Positions 30,241 to 40,712 of a stretch of DNA of 64,000 bases are shown in pieces. The notes under the pieces are model-generated. The model saw only the letters and a program-made list of their open reading frames with translations. It had not been told where the DNA came from and did no database searches. This DNA is from Meandrina meandrites (lineage: Eukaryota > Cnidaria > Anthozoa > Scleractinia > Meandrinidae), in assembly GCA_963693305.1 (NCBI GenBank), contig OY855913.1:3716001-3780000 (forward strand), written 5' to 3'. A program made the position numbers and the translations under genes. Each line of letters begins with the position of its first letter. The stretch's first letter is position 1.

Positions 30241-33200
30241 CTATTGTAAGTTATAAGAAATGTTTTGGATGAAGAAAACACCACAGTATAAAATAATGTT
30301 ATCTATCTCTAGGGGAGGGGATCCCATATGAAACAGACAGGGTTCAGGGGTTTCAAAATGTTTTGAAGTAGGCATTGCAACTGGAAGAATACAGTGTAGG
30401 CTGCTGTGACACATTACTTTCATTTGCTGTGAGTTTATTGCTATGACCAGAGTAACCGGCAACATATAATCAAGTAGCTGGCAGAACTCTGGGGTGCTCA
30501 TCTTAACCAAGAAACCAATCTGGGTGTGGCTCAAGCAACTTTTGACCCCTAAAAGGTATTTTTCATGCCTGATCGGTCTAGACCACCAATCCAGTATAAC
30601 AGGTTATTTTATTCTTCACATGCAACCCTAAATGTGTGGTTCCAGAAAATATCCATATCCCCCCCACAGAAGGGATTGGCCTATGACCCCCCCCCCCCCC
30701 ACCCCTCTGGAAATTCCAATTTAGCTTCATACATTTGCTTTAAATTTTTGGCTCTTCAAGACACCCCCTCCTCCCTGGAATTTCCAATCCCTTCTGTGGG
30801 GGGAGTATGGATATTTTCTGGAACCACACAATAAGGCCTTGATGTCTAAAAATATTTGCATCTAGTCCTGAATGCCCCTGAGTGAGACCAAAATCTGTAA
30901 TTTAAACCCCAAAGGGAGACAAAGAGCATCCCCATCCATTTCATATGGGAGTCCCCCCCCAGGATCTATGGACATGTATCTTGACCTGTTTATTACCTGT
31001 ATTCCATTGATATAAGCCATTGTACTTGAGAAATAAGTCATGACGACATATTGTGATGGCAATAGCAAAAGATAGGTTGACAAGAAATCAGTGGTTTTGC
31101 CCATCAGCCCCATCACAACAGAAGGCGTGGCTTGACCACCTGTCGTTCGCAGCCGCATGTTCAAAATAACCTGAAATTAACAAACTAGAGTCAAACTCAC
31201 CAATGTGTCCCAGTCCCCTAACATGTCAGAACACAGATCTGGTTAAGTACCAGTTGGAGAGTACTTAAAGTAAGTAAAGATACTCCTTAGTTATATAGCG
31301 GAGCGAATGAGAGGGGGCTGTATTCGCAGGCTAGGGGAGGATCTACTTGAAAGGGGTGCCTATTTCAAACTGAAGACCTTATATTAAAGGGTACGTATTT
31401 CACGTAAGTTGAAGTATATAAGACTGGGTAGGAAAACTGTCATTTTAATATAAGTATTTAAAAGAGCACTTCAGTATCTCTTGATAAACTAGTAGAAACC
31501 CCTGGCCTTTTGAAAGGCTCTTAATAAATACCTTGTACAGTCAACTCTTGCCTTGCAGACACCCTGCAATTATGGACACTCGCAATAATTTATGGACAAA
31601 ATTCAGATCCCGGGCTATAGAGGTTTGACTGGAAATTACTCCCGCTATTTAACGGACACTAAACGAAGTCCCAAGTGTGTCCACCATAACAAGAGTTGAC
31701 TGTAAATGATTTACAGGGTTTTCAATAAGGGCCGGCAGCCGGCGAAACTCGCCGGCTACTCCACACGTTTTCGCCGCCTATTTGATTAACAACTTACTCG
31801 AATTTTAAGAATTAGCATGATAAATAATTTGCCACAACATGAACAGCGGATCGGCCAACATTTAATTCGTTTAACGCAAAAGAAACTTGCCATAATTCTT
31901 GGTTGGCTTGAAATTTAGACCAATACGGTCGCCAATGCTACTAACATTTCATAAAAATTCTGCTTTCGTCACCAAAATGGCGACTACATTTCTGTGTGTT
32001 GACGATGAATAACGGGCATTTTCTCAGACATTGTGCCCTTCCAGAAAGTTATATCGAAAGATCTTTGCTTCTAAGACATCCAAAATAAGAAAAGAAGTCA
32101 ATCCATCCTCTTCCTTTGCTGTAAACGATTCTATCACATCATAGTTAGGAAAACTCGCAGAAACCTGACCGTGTTTGAAATCGCCCTATAATGCTTTGCG
32201 AGCCCTTGAGCACGTCATGTATGCCTATGGGTTGTGTCTCTTGTTGATTTCTTCGATACTGGCCACAAAATCTTATATATTGTGTTTGTTTTAAACTTAG
32301 TGATAAGATTGTTTTGTTTTTCCTTTTCAATATATTATGTATTCAGTCCTTTTTTAGATTAAATTCCTACAAATGATTTTAAACACTTTTGAATGTTCAA
32401 GGCCCTATTTGATTTTGCAATCTGGCGACTAAAAATTGCGTTTGGTGACTATTTTGTCTGCAAGATAATTAGAACCGTCGAATAAAAAGCTAGGAAATAG
32501 AGCATGTATGGTTCTGTCAAAAATGACCTAATTCTTGCCCCAGAATGCAGGAAATGCAGTCTTAGAGGCTCAGATTTAAAAAGTTCCCCGGGGGAGCATG
32601 CCCCCGGCCCCCCCTAGAAGGTCACGGCTGCGGAGGGAGTAACCCCTTCGCCGCCTACTTCTACAACTCTGCCGCCTACTTCAATTCTTATTGAAAACCC
32701 TGCTCCCCCTACTCAATGCTATTTCTTGGGGTTTGCAATTCGCCAGACTTTCTTTTCACAACACAACAGCATTGGCAACATTGAAATGGGGGAGGGGTGT
32801 GTGTGGGGGGGGGGGGGGGAGGGGGGGGTTGAAAAGCTGAACTGTGGCACCTAAATTGGTTGAAATCTGTTTAGTGTTTCAACGGTTTTGTCCAAGATTG
32901 TAGTAATATTTCCCTTGTCCAGTTCTGACCCAGCTCTCTCTGTCAAGCAACACTATGGGAGAGAGGGTCCAGGGACAATTGTCTGCGCACGCTCGTGGTT
33001 TGCCAGGTTTTTCTGGTAAATGCTAATGTGCATGTATACGTCAATCATCTCCACCTCCTGTTCTTGAGCTGTCGTTGTTTATTTAGACCTTGTATATGTA
33101 ACACTCAGTTGAAACGGGGGTTGTAACAAACTGATATTAGATCTCAAGAATATCCGAAGTTGGGAGTACATGGGGGGAATACTCTATGGAAGGTGGGAGA

Positions 33201-34628
33201 AGAGAGGGTGAGATTGCTTGAATGGGTGACACACGAAATGAAAAAATCAAGAGTTAAGTTAAGTGTATCAGATTCGCGTGAGTTATCAGGGATAAACTGT
33301 TTTGTAATTACCAGGACGTAACATGTCGATCAAAGTCGATCACGAAAACGTAGCCGATAAGTTGGTAGTACTCGATATTTGTTGATAATTGTCAATTGAC
33401 AAGTTTAATTTGTCAATAAAAGTCGATAATCACAAGATTTTCACTGATTATCGATTTTATTGACAAAAAAGCAGGCACATTTTTCAATCGGCCACGAAAT
33501 TCAAGCAAGTGTGTGCAGCAACTGACGTCTTGCCTCCCGCCATATATCGTTTTCTGTATTTGGCCATCCCCTTTTTTTTCTCTGTTTAGCATTGTCTGAC
33601 CGACCCAGATTTTCGTGTTTTTTTTTTTTAAAAAAAAAAGTTATGCAGAAGGCAATGACACATTATTTCAAACAAATGTCACTTTAATCCGAAACATAGG
33701 CAATTTTTTGCCATACAGTTTTGGTGGTTCAACCTTTTTTTGCTGTTCTTGCTTGAGTTTAACCACAACGTCGATTTTTCCTTCCTCCATTGCCGCCATG
33801 TTGACTTTATAACCACGTCTTGTTGTTTCCAGGCTCCACGGATATTACGCTGAGATACCGGGCCTCCTAGTTCCACACTCCTTTTCCAATTTTTTTGGTT
33901 TCTTTTTTTTTCTTTTCCGACCGACCGACCGACCCAAAATCAGAAAATGCATTCGACAATAAACGAAAAAAAAAAAATGGGGATGGCCTTTCCCATCAAA
34001 ATCGATCAAAATCGAACAAGTCGATAGTTTCAAGGAATTCCGATATTTGTCGATTGATTAGTATCGAATTCGATCGACAATGATCGAATTTTATCGACTA
34101 TCGAAATTATCGACATGTTACGTCCTGTAATTACCTAATTAGTTAAACTTTACATTTAAAACCGCCTACCTGAGGAAATGACTCGATAGACCATAGCACA
34201 ATTGCCAGCCACTGCACATTTTCTTCAGCGTTTTTAACTGCAAGTTCCAAACTAATCACAGCAACCCATATTAGGAAACAACCAGCACCGTACGAAACCT
34301 TCATTTGAACGGAATGCTTGGAGTAAAACCAAAACTGCACAAGGATGATGAACTCCAGAATCGGCATGTACACTGCTGATATTTTAACATAGACAGGCAA
34401 CACGATCGAAAAAGCGAAGAAGCAGTTCACCAGCGAGGCTGTAAAGTTAGCAGTAGCCCACAGAATGCTGAGACCTTCGACTGAATGACGTTTCCAGTTC
34501 TTCCATATTTGAGGCACCAAAACAACGAACCAAATGGTAGAACTGATGTAGCCGCACACATTGGCAAAAGCACACACAGCTTTGGGCCAAGAGGTGCGGC
34601 AATTGTCATATAGTAAGTTTATAGCCAT
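30241..34628 (-). CDS. PQ-loop repeat (SLC66-type) membrane transporter, 3 exons
   Basis: Exons are 34628-34170, 31170-30997 and 30306-30241, all joined in phase 0, for 232 aa. The first PQ motif is VVLVPQIWKNWKRHSVEGLS (about residues 36-55); the second is SIESFPQ at the exon 1/2 junction, followed by VILNMRLRTTGGQATPSVVM. About seven hydrophobic segments are present, the expected number for PQ-loop proteins; the length fits the SLC66A3/PQLC3 group. Known SLC66 members include lysosomal amino-acid transporters, but the substrate of this one cannot be told. The third exon (IDNIILYCGVFFIQNISYNLQ) is the least certain, because its acceptor has two neighbouring AGs and only the second avoids an immediate stop. 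Both introns carry mobile elements. Confidence 0.8.
30633..30830. mobile_element. MITE with TGTGTGGTTCCAGAAAATAT termini
   Basis: TGTGTGGTTCCAGAAAATAT at the left and ATATTTTCTGGAACCACACA at the right are perfect inverted repeats. Arms of about 47 bp extend through CACAGAAGGGATTGG/CCAATCCCTTCTGTG. A poly-C run lies in the loop. It is in intron 2 of the PQ-loop gene. Confidence 0.8.
31538..31702. mobile_element. Mariner-type MITE (CAGTCAACTCTTG termini, TA target)
   Basis: TA flanks both ends. CAGTCAACTCTTG and CAAGAGTTGACTG are inverted, with GACACC/GTGTCC further in. The 165-bp element is non-coding and lies in intron 1 of the PQ-loop gene. Confidence 0.75.
31714..32703. mobile_element. TIR element, CAGGGTTTTCAATAAG termini
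   Basis: CAGGGTTTTCAATAAG at 31714 and CTTATTGAAAACCCTG at 32688 are perfect 16-bp inverted repeats about 1 kb apart. GCCGCCTA motifs recur near both ends and the interior carries no transposase. It is non-autonomous and lies 11 bp from the mariner-type MITE, in intron 1 of the PQ-loop gene. Confidence 0.75.
33312..34127. mobile_element. TIR element, CAGGACGTAACATGTCGAT termini, 7-bp target duplication
   Basis: CAGGACGTAACATGTCGAT (33312) and ATCGACATGTTACGTCCTG (34109) are perfect 19-bp inverted repeats flanked by TAATTAC on both sides. Subterminal TCGAT/ATCGA motifs are abundant. The centre holds T-rich and A-rich runs and CCGACCGACC. There is no transposase. The target-site length fits hAT-like elements loosely. 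Confidence 0.8.
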
Positions 34629-35784
34629 TGATTATTTTCCAGAAGAAGGAGGAATTGTTTGTAGTCTAAACATGAGGATACGCCATTTTGATAAAAGAAA
34701 CCGGAAGTGTCACGAGCGGGGGCTTGGGAACTAAAATACGCAACGCAGGGAGCGGGGGGTGGGGAGGAGGATTTGCTACTCCTCCTCCCGAAGCCTTCAC
34801 CGTGGTCAAACGTGAGGCTGTTTTTCTTTTCTTAGTCTTATATCGAGAGAAATCATTCTCGTTAACATGAAAGCATCAGTAAGGATACATGTATATAAAT
34901 AGCTGCTGAGTGTAAATATATTTTCAGTTCTCTCAAAGGAGATTCTTTACTTTTAAAATGCTCCGCACCCGAACAAAATTGCTTTGACAATGGCGCCGAC
35001 AGTCCGCATTTCGCCGTTTTCACTCTTAGAACTTTTGTAGTAAAGTTCCAAAAAAATAATAAGTCAGGAGAATACTTGTGAGGTATCAAACTTTGAACAG
35101 TGAAAATGAAAACCTTATCTTTGAAGTAATTTTTTTTTTTACATTTTACCGCGGTGAACCTGAAGCCATGCTGATGCCATGGGGTTACTCCTCTGGTCTC
35201 TGGCATGGTCGGTTCCGAAAACCCCAATCTTTCCAGGAATAACAGATGGAAGTGCATTTGCAAGAGGAACATTACACCAATTGTGTAATATAATGGAGCC
35301 TCTACGATCAGGCGTTCTTTTTTTCTCGGCAGGAGGAAGAGAAGAAAAAGAAACGCCTGATACATTTATTTGACGAGTCGTCTGCCGCCCCCTATACAAA
35401 TTAAAGTAACTGTATAAATGTATCAGGGGTTCCTTTTTTTTCTCTTCCATTTTTATTTATCTTTTGTAGAGTTCAGCTAAGAGTTTTTTGTTTTTAGTTT
35501 TTGGCTCGTGCGTGTGCGATCCGATCGATGTTGACTTTTAACAAAGCAAATTTAAGTGTATCACTAGTAAGTTTCACATTTTATAAATATCTGCGATAAA
35601 ATGTGCAATTAATTCAGTTTAAAATGAACAATTGAAAAAAAACTTTTAATAAAATGATAAAACGTGCAATTAATTCAATTTTAAATGAACAATTTTTTTT
35701 TAAAAAAGACTTTTAATAAACTTTTACATGCTTTCGCTTTGTAAAGCTAGCGCTTTTTCTTCAGTGGGGAGGGCGTATTCGTTC

Positions 35785-36498
35785 ACTTGTTCATTCGTTC
35801 GTTCGTTCGTTCGTTCGTTCGTTCGTTCGTTCGTTCGTTCGTTCGTTCGTTCGTCGTTCGTTCGTTCGTTCGTTCGTTCGTTCGTTCGTTCTTTCGTTCG
35901 TTCGTTCGTTCGTCCGTCCGTCCGTCCGTCCGTCCGTTCGTTCGTTCGTTCGTTCGTTCGTTCGTTCGTTCGTTCGTTCGTTCGTTCGTTCGTTCGTTCG
36001 TTCGTTCGTTCGTTCGTTCGTTCGTTCGTTCGTTCGTTCGTTCGTTCGTTCGTTCGTTCGTTCGTTCGTTCGTTCGTTCGTTCGTTCGTTCGTTCGTTCG
36101 TTCGTTCGTTCGTTCGTTCGTTCGTTCGTTCGTTCGTTCGTTCGTTCTTTCGTTCGTTCGTTCGTTCGTTCGTTCGTTCTTTCGTTCGTTCGTTCGTTCT
36201 TTCCTTCGTTCGTTCGTTCGTTCGTTCATTCAATCACTCATTTATTCACTTGTTCATTGATCCGTTCGTTCTTTTCCCTTTTTTCTCTTTTGTTTCGTTT
36301 ATTCTTTCACTTATTGATCTATCCATTCGATTTGAGCTTCATTCATTGGACATGAATATTCAATCGAGTAATTAAATCATTCTTCCCAGTTAATTCAATC
36401 GTCCGTTCGTTCGTTCGTTCGTTCGTTCGTTCGTTCGTTCGTTCGTTCGTTCGTTCGTTCGTTCGTTCGTTCGTTCGTTCATTTGTCCTTTCTTTCAT

Positions 36499-36530
<32 letters not shown>

Positions 36531-36535
36531 GCTCT
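35785..36535. repeat. (TTCG)n tetranucleotide satellite, then (TTTC)n
   Basis: Over 400 bp of nearly pure TTCG units (35789-36230) contain a short TCCG sub-block near 35912-35935. A second TTCG block lies at 36402-36480 and a TTTC tract at about 36490-36540. Long open frames on both strands here (reading RSFV or NERT repeats) are artefacts of a period not divisible by three. Confidence 0.97.
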
Positions 36536-36756
36536 CTTTCTTTTTATTTTTTCTTTCTTTCTTTTTTTATTTCTATATTTATTTATTTATTCTTTCTTTT
36601 TTCCTTCTTTTTAATTTTTTTCTCCCTTTTTTTCTTTCTTTTTTCGTTCTGTCTTTCTTTTTAATTTCTTTCTTTCTCTCTTTCGTTTCTTCGTTCGTTC
36701 GTTTCATTTAGTTTTCTCTCTTATCAGTTCATTCATTCGATCTTTCGTTGGTTGGC

Positions 36757-36931
36757 TGGTTCATTCATTCATTCATTCATTCATTCATTCATTCATTCAT
36801 TCATTCATTCATTCATTCATTCATTCATTCATACGTTCATTCGTTCATTCACTCATTCATTCATTCATTCATTCATTCATTCATTCATTCATTCATTCAT
36901 TCATTCATTCACTCGTTCATTCATTCGTTTC
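36757..36931. repeat. (CATT)n tetranucleotide satellite
   Basis: Around forty CATT units with a few CGTT and CACT interruptions. Apparent open frames (HSFI repeats) are artefacts. Confidence 0.95.
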
Positions 36932-38102
36932 CTTATTCTTTTGTTCATTCCTTCATTCGTTCTTAAATTCGTTCATTGGTACACTTCTTACGTCATTCGT
37001 TCAGTCATTTTTTCGTTCCTTCATTCGTTCAGATAAGATGAAATGAAGTAACCAGTCTTGTAGCAAATATTGTTTGGCTACTATAATTTTATTAATTTTC
37101 TTTACCCTCATTACATCCTTTTCTGACCATTTCAAAATATTTCACTCTTGTCTTTATAAAGTTGAGGGAAAGCAACTTAACTTTAGCAGTTTACACAGCG
37201 ATGATATATATTTTTGAAAATGAAAAACAACATTCTTTTCTGTCTGATTATTTGCTAAATTATTCATTGTGGCTCCACATGTGAGTGTTTTGAAGATTTC
37301 TTCTGTTTCACTTTGTTCTGCCATTTGTAGGGACACCACACTTAAAAAGAAAAGAAAAGGACAATAAATTAAAAGTCAGATGGTCATGTTGTCTCCTGAG
37401 GACGTCACACAACGCTCCCCCTAAAAAACTTTGCGTTGCGTCACATCCCTTAACTAGTTATCGTGTAACGCTTTGTAACTGTAACTTTTTTATACAGATC
37501 GATATTCGCATTACCGAAATCGCATTGATTTTATTAATCATCTAAGATATACCTACATGTAGTTTGATTGGTAAAAAGCATTTCGTTCCTTTACTCTAAA
37601 ATGCGCAGTTGCATTAAACTTGTAAATGCTAATGAATGTTGCATGGGAATTTTTTTATTATTATTGAAAAGAGACCAGGTAAAACTCTTTTCGATTATCT
37701 AACATATTTGAAAAGGCATTTGTTTCACTAAGAAACATTAATAATGAAAAACGCCATTTGGGTTGAAATTTCATAAGTTGATTGTCTTGAAAAACTTGCC
37801 TAACAACAATCGGAGAAGTCGTTTCCAAGCCAGTCAGATACTTAGCTCGATTACAACAATGCCCAGTTCCCTCTATGAGACGCACCTCACGGAATCATAG
37901 CCGCTGGAATTGGACATTTCCTGTGCCTTCCATCGATTGTTTATTTGGCTTTGATTGCTCAAGTGCGCTTTTTTGTGGCCAAAGTGATAATTAGTTTGGT
38001 CTTACAGTCATTAAAACCAGGTCTGAATAAATTATCGATAAAAACATATGAACGCAGTTTACCTTACAAACTGGACGATATCATGCGGTGGTAAGTCTGT
38101 GC

Positions 38103-40712
38103 TCAGCTCGACTTTGTTAACTGCTTATCGACCTTTTCCATATCAATACCTGCCTCCTTAGAGTCTCTTTCCTCTCGTTTTTTAGCAATTGTTTGCTCTC
38201 CCGCTGCAGAGCTGCTGGTCTCTCTCTTCTCAGTTTTGCCATTTTGGGACGTGCTTCGCCCTCCTCGAGGTCCAGCTACCTCAGCATTGCTTTTGCTGAG
38301 GCTCCTTCCTCCTCGAGGCCCTGTCCACATGGCGCCTTCTGATAAGATGGATCTTCCACCACGAGGGCCAGACAAAACTGCGCTCCTGCCTCCTCTGGGC
38401 CCATTTTCCACGTCACGTCCGCCACGAGGGCCGTTTGAAATTTCAGAGTAAATGGCATTGCGTCCCCCTCGAGGCCCAGAGATATCCCTGCCGCCACGTG
38501 GCCCACTGAAAACGTCTCGGCCGCCCCTTGGTCCATACTCAACTTCTCGTCCCCCACGAGGACCCCCCTCGAATGCTACTTCCCTACCCCCGCGTGGTCC
38601 TGCTTCATAATAAATAGCCCTTCCTCCCCGTGGGCCGTAATCATAATATCCCTCTCCTGCATACTCAAGAGCACGACCTCCCCTCGGTCCGAAATCCATT
38701 TCTCCTAGGGCTCTTCCCCCTCTAGGACCATAAAAGCCTTCATATCCCAGGTCTCTACCACCGCGAGGCCCATACATGTAATCAAGGTCTCTCCCCCCAC
38801 GGGGGCCATCGTATTCTAAAGACCTTCCCCCTCTTGGACCAAAAACAATATCGTACAAAGTCGATCGACCTCCTCGAGGACCCTCGGACAGAGACCTTCC
38901 CCCACGAGGGCCAATATCTAAAGATCGGCCACCCCGGGGACCGAGTTCTAGTGATCTGCCACCCCTTGGACCGTATTCTACAGCCCTACCGCCTCGAGGA
39001 CCGTACTCAATTGCTCTACCACCACGGGGACCATATAGAACAGATCTGCCGCCTCGGGGACCGTTTTCTATGTCTCTTCCTCCCCTGGGTCCATACTCGA
39101 TAGCTCTAGCTCCCCTAGGTCCATTCTCTATGTCCCGTCCTCCCCTTGGTCCATATTCCACAGCTCTACCACCCCTTGGCCCATACTCTACAGCTCTACC
39201 ACCCCTAGGACCATATTCTACTGCTCTCCCACCTCGAGGTCCATAGTAGATTTCTCTACCACCTCTAGGGCCGTAATCAATGGCTCTACCACCTCTGGGA
39301 CCGTACTCAATGGCTCTACCACCCCTAGGCCCGTAATCAATGGCTCTGCCACCCCTTGAATCCAAATCTACTGCTCTGCCACCCCGAGGACCAAACTCTA
39401 TTGCTCTGCCACCCCGAGGACCGAATTCGATTGCTCTACCTCCCCTAGGACCATAAAATGCGTATCTTCCTCCACGAGGACCGTATTCAATAGCTCTCCC
39501 ACCTCTTGGACCAGAATTTACAGCTCTACCACCCCGTGGACCGAATACTACTGATCTACCTCCCCTAGGGCCATCGTTTTGAACTGACCTGACTCTCTCC
39601 TCCCTGGGACCCTTCTCTCCCACATCTCTTCCTCCTCGTGGGCCACTGGCTGAAGACTGAGTATCTCTTCCTCCACGAGGTCCGCTCGCCTCATCTGCGT
39701 TAGATTTTTCTTTGGAAGCTGCTCGGCCTCCTCTCAGGCCTGCATTGGCTGCGGTGTCCCTGCCGCCTCGTGGACCATTCCCTTTTGTTGATGCTGTGTC
39801 TGCCTTCTGATCTGCTGTGGTGGCTCTCTTTGTCTGCGTTCCTTCGACAGCCCTTCCGCCTCTCGGTTCAGTCGTTTCTATGCTTCTTCCTCCGCGTGGT
39901 CCATCACTTTCCACTGCTCTGCCGCCTCGTGGTCCTGTGTTTGCATTTGAAGATGTAGATGCGTCTTCTGCAGACCTCCCTCCGCGTGGTCCATTGTCGT
40001 TCTCCACAGATCTCCCCCCACGCGGTCCATTGTCGTTCTCCACAGATCTCCCCCCACGTGGTCCGCTGTCGTTCTCCACAGATCTCCCGCCACGTGGTCC
40101 ATTGTCGTTTCCTACAGATCTCCCACCACGTGGTCCACTGTTGTTCTCCACAGATCTCCCTCCACGTGGTCCAGCTTCACTTTCCACTGATCTTCCCCCT
40201 CGGGGTCCATAGTATACACTCCTTCCTCCTCGGGGACCATAATACGCACTCCTACCCCCTCGAGGACCGTAGTACACACTCCTACCTCCACGAGGACCAA
40301 AGGAATCAAGTGAACGTTTATAGTCCTGGTTATCCCAACCTTCTCTTCCGTTTTCATAGTAGTCCACAGGCGGCTCAAATGGACCATACCATTCTTCGTA
40401 ATCAGGGTTCTCAGGATAGTAAAGTTCGTATTCCCGTCCGCCAAAATCCCTGGGATAAAAAGGCCCGTAGTATAACAAGTCACTGTCGGTACTTGCGGCC
40501 CCGTTTTCCTGATTCTCCTGGTTTTCTGCCGATCTCCTTTTCTGGCCTGAGAGGCTGTAGGAGTTTCTCACCGATCCAACATTGTTGTAAAACACTTCGT
40601 CTCTTTTTGCGACTGTTTTTTGCCGTTGTATGCTTTGAGTCACTTGTTTGTCGGCAATTATCTCGTGAAGGCTTAAGACGCAAAAGAGAAGCGTCAATGT
40701 TCCCGTCTTCAT
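38103..40712 (-). CDS. PRGamide/GPRGamide neuropeptide precursor, about 53 copies
   Basis: This single uninterrupted frame encodes 869 aa. It begins with a signal peptide (1-20, MKTGTLTLLFCVLSLHEIIA), followed by an acidic, Tyr-rich propeptide with dibasic sites. From about residue 137 to the C-terminus, GPRGGR units repeat every ~10-19 residues; I count about 53 exact copies plus five or six degenerate ones (EPRGGR, GLRGGR, DSRGGR, GPRGAR, GPREER). Cleavage at the Arg after GG, then use of the last Gly for amidation, would give peptides such as AVEYGPRG-amide, AIEYGPRG-amide, SVENDNGPRG-amide and SVYYGPRG-amide. KR sites mark the first unit and the tail. Peptides of this type are known from hexacorallians. 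They would be secreted by neurons and presumably act on GPCRs or peptide-gated channels; the receptor is unknown. Confidence 0.95.
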   Translation of the reverse strand: MKTGTLTLLFCVLSLHEIIADKQVTQSIQRQKTVAKRDEVFYNNVGSVRNSYSLSGQKRRSAENQENQENGAASTDSDLLYYGPFYPRDFGGREYELYYPENPDYEEWYGPFEPPVDYYENGREGWDNQDYKRSLDSFGPRGGRSVYYGPRGGRSAYYGPRGGRSVYYGPRGGRSVESEAGPRGGRSVENNSGPRGGRSVGNDNGPRGGRSVENDSGPRGGRSVENDNGPRGGRSVENDNGPRGGRSAEDASTSSNANTGPRGGRAVESDGPRGGRSIETTEPRGGRAVEGTQTKRATTADQKADTASTKGNGPRGGRDTAANAGLRGGRAASKEKSNADEASGPRGGRDTQSSASGPRGGRDVGEKGPREERVRSVQNDGPRGGRSVVFGPRGGRAVNSGPRGGRAIEYGPRGGRYAFYGPRGGRAIEFGPRGGRAIEFGPRGGRAVDLDSRGGRAIDYGPRGGRAIEYGPRGGRAIDYGPRGGREIYYGPRGGRAVEYGPRGGRAVEYGPRGGRAVEYGPRGGRDIENGPRGARAIEYGPRGGRDIENGPRGGRSVLYGPRGGRAIEYGPRGGRAVEYGPRGGRSLELGPRGGRSLDIGPRGGRSLSEGPRGGRSTLYDIVFGPRGGRSLEYDGPRGGRDLDYMYGPRGGRDLGYEGFYGPRGGRALGEMDFGPRGGRALEYAGEGYYDYGPRGGRAIYYEAGPRGGREVAFEGGPRGGREVEYGPRGGRDVFSGPRGGRDISGPRGGRNAIYSEISNGPRGGRDVENGPRGGRSAVLSGPRGGRSILSEGAMWTGPRGGRSLSKSNAEVAGPRGGRSTSQNGKTEKRETSSSAAGEQTIAKKREERDSKEAGIDMEKVDKQLTKSS

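Larger units (their letters stand above)
34629..38102. other. Gene-poor spacer with large tetranucleotide arrays
   Basis: The proximal part is the likely promoter of the PQ-loop gene. Small hairpins (ATCAGGCGTTC/GAACGCCTGAT and CCTGATACATTTAT/ATAAATGTATCAGG) lie at 35307-35430. Microsatellites fill 35785-36535 and 36757-36931. Possible 3' UTR of the neuropeptide gene lies near 37.3-38.1 kb; a TTTTTAAG acceptor-like site near 37340 could mark an untranslated or unknown exon. Confidence 0.5.

Noticed and set aside
35724..36375. Long overlapping ORFs on both strands reading RSFV and NERT repeats
   Set aside because: They are translations of a TTCG microsatellite, open in several frames simultaneously because the repeat lacks stop codons.
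36748..37036. ORFs rich in HSFI repeats
   Set aside because: They are translations of the CATT microsatellite.
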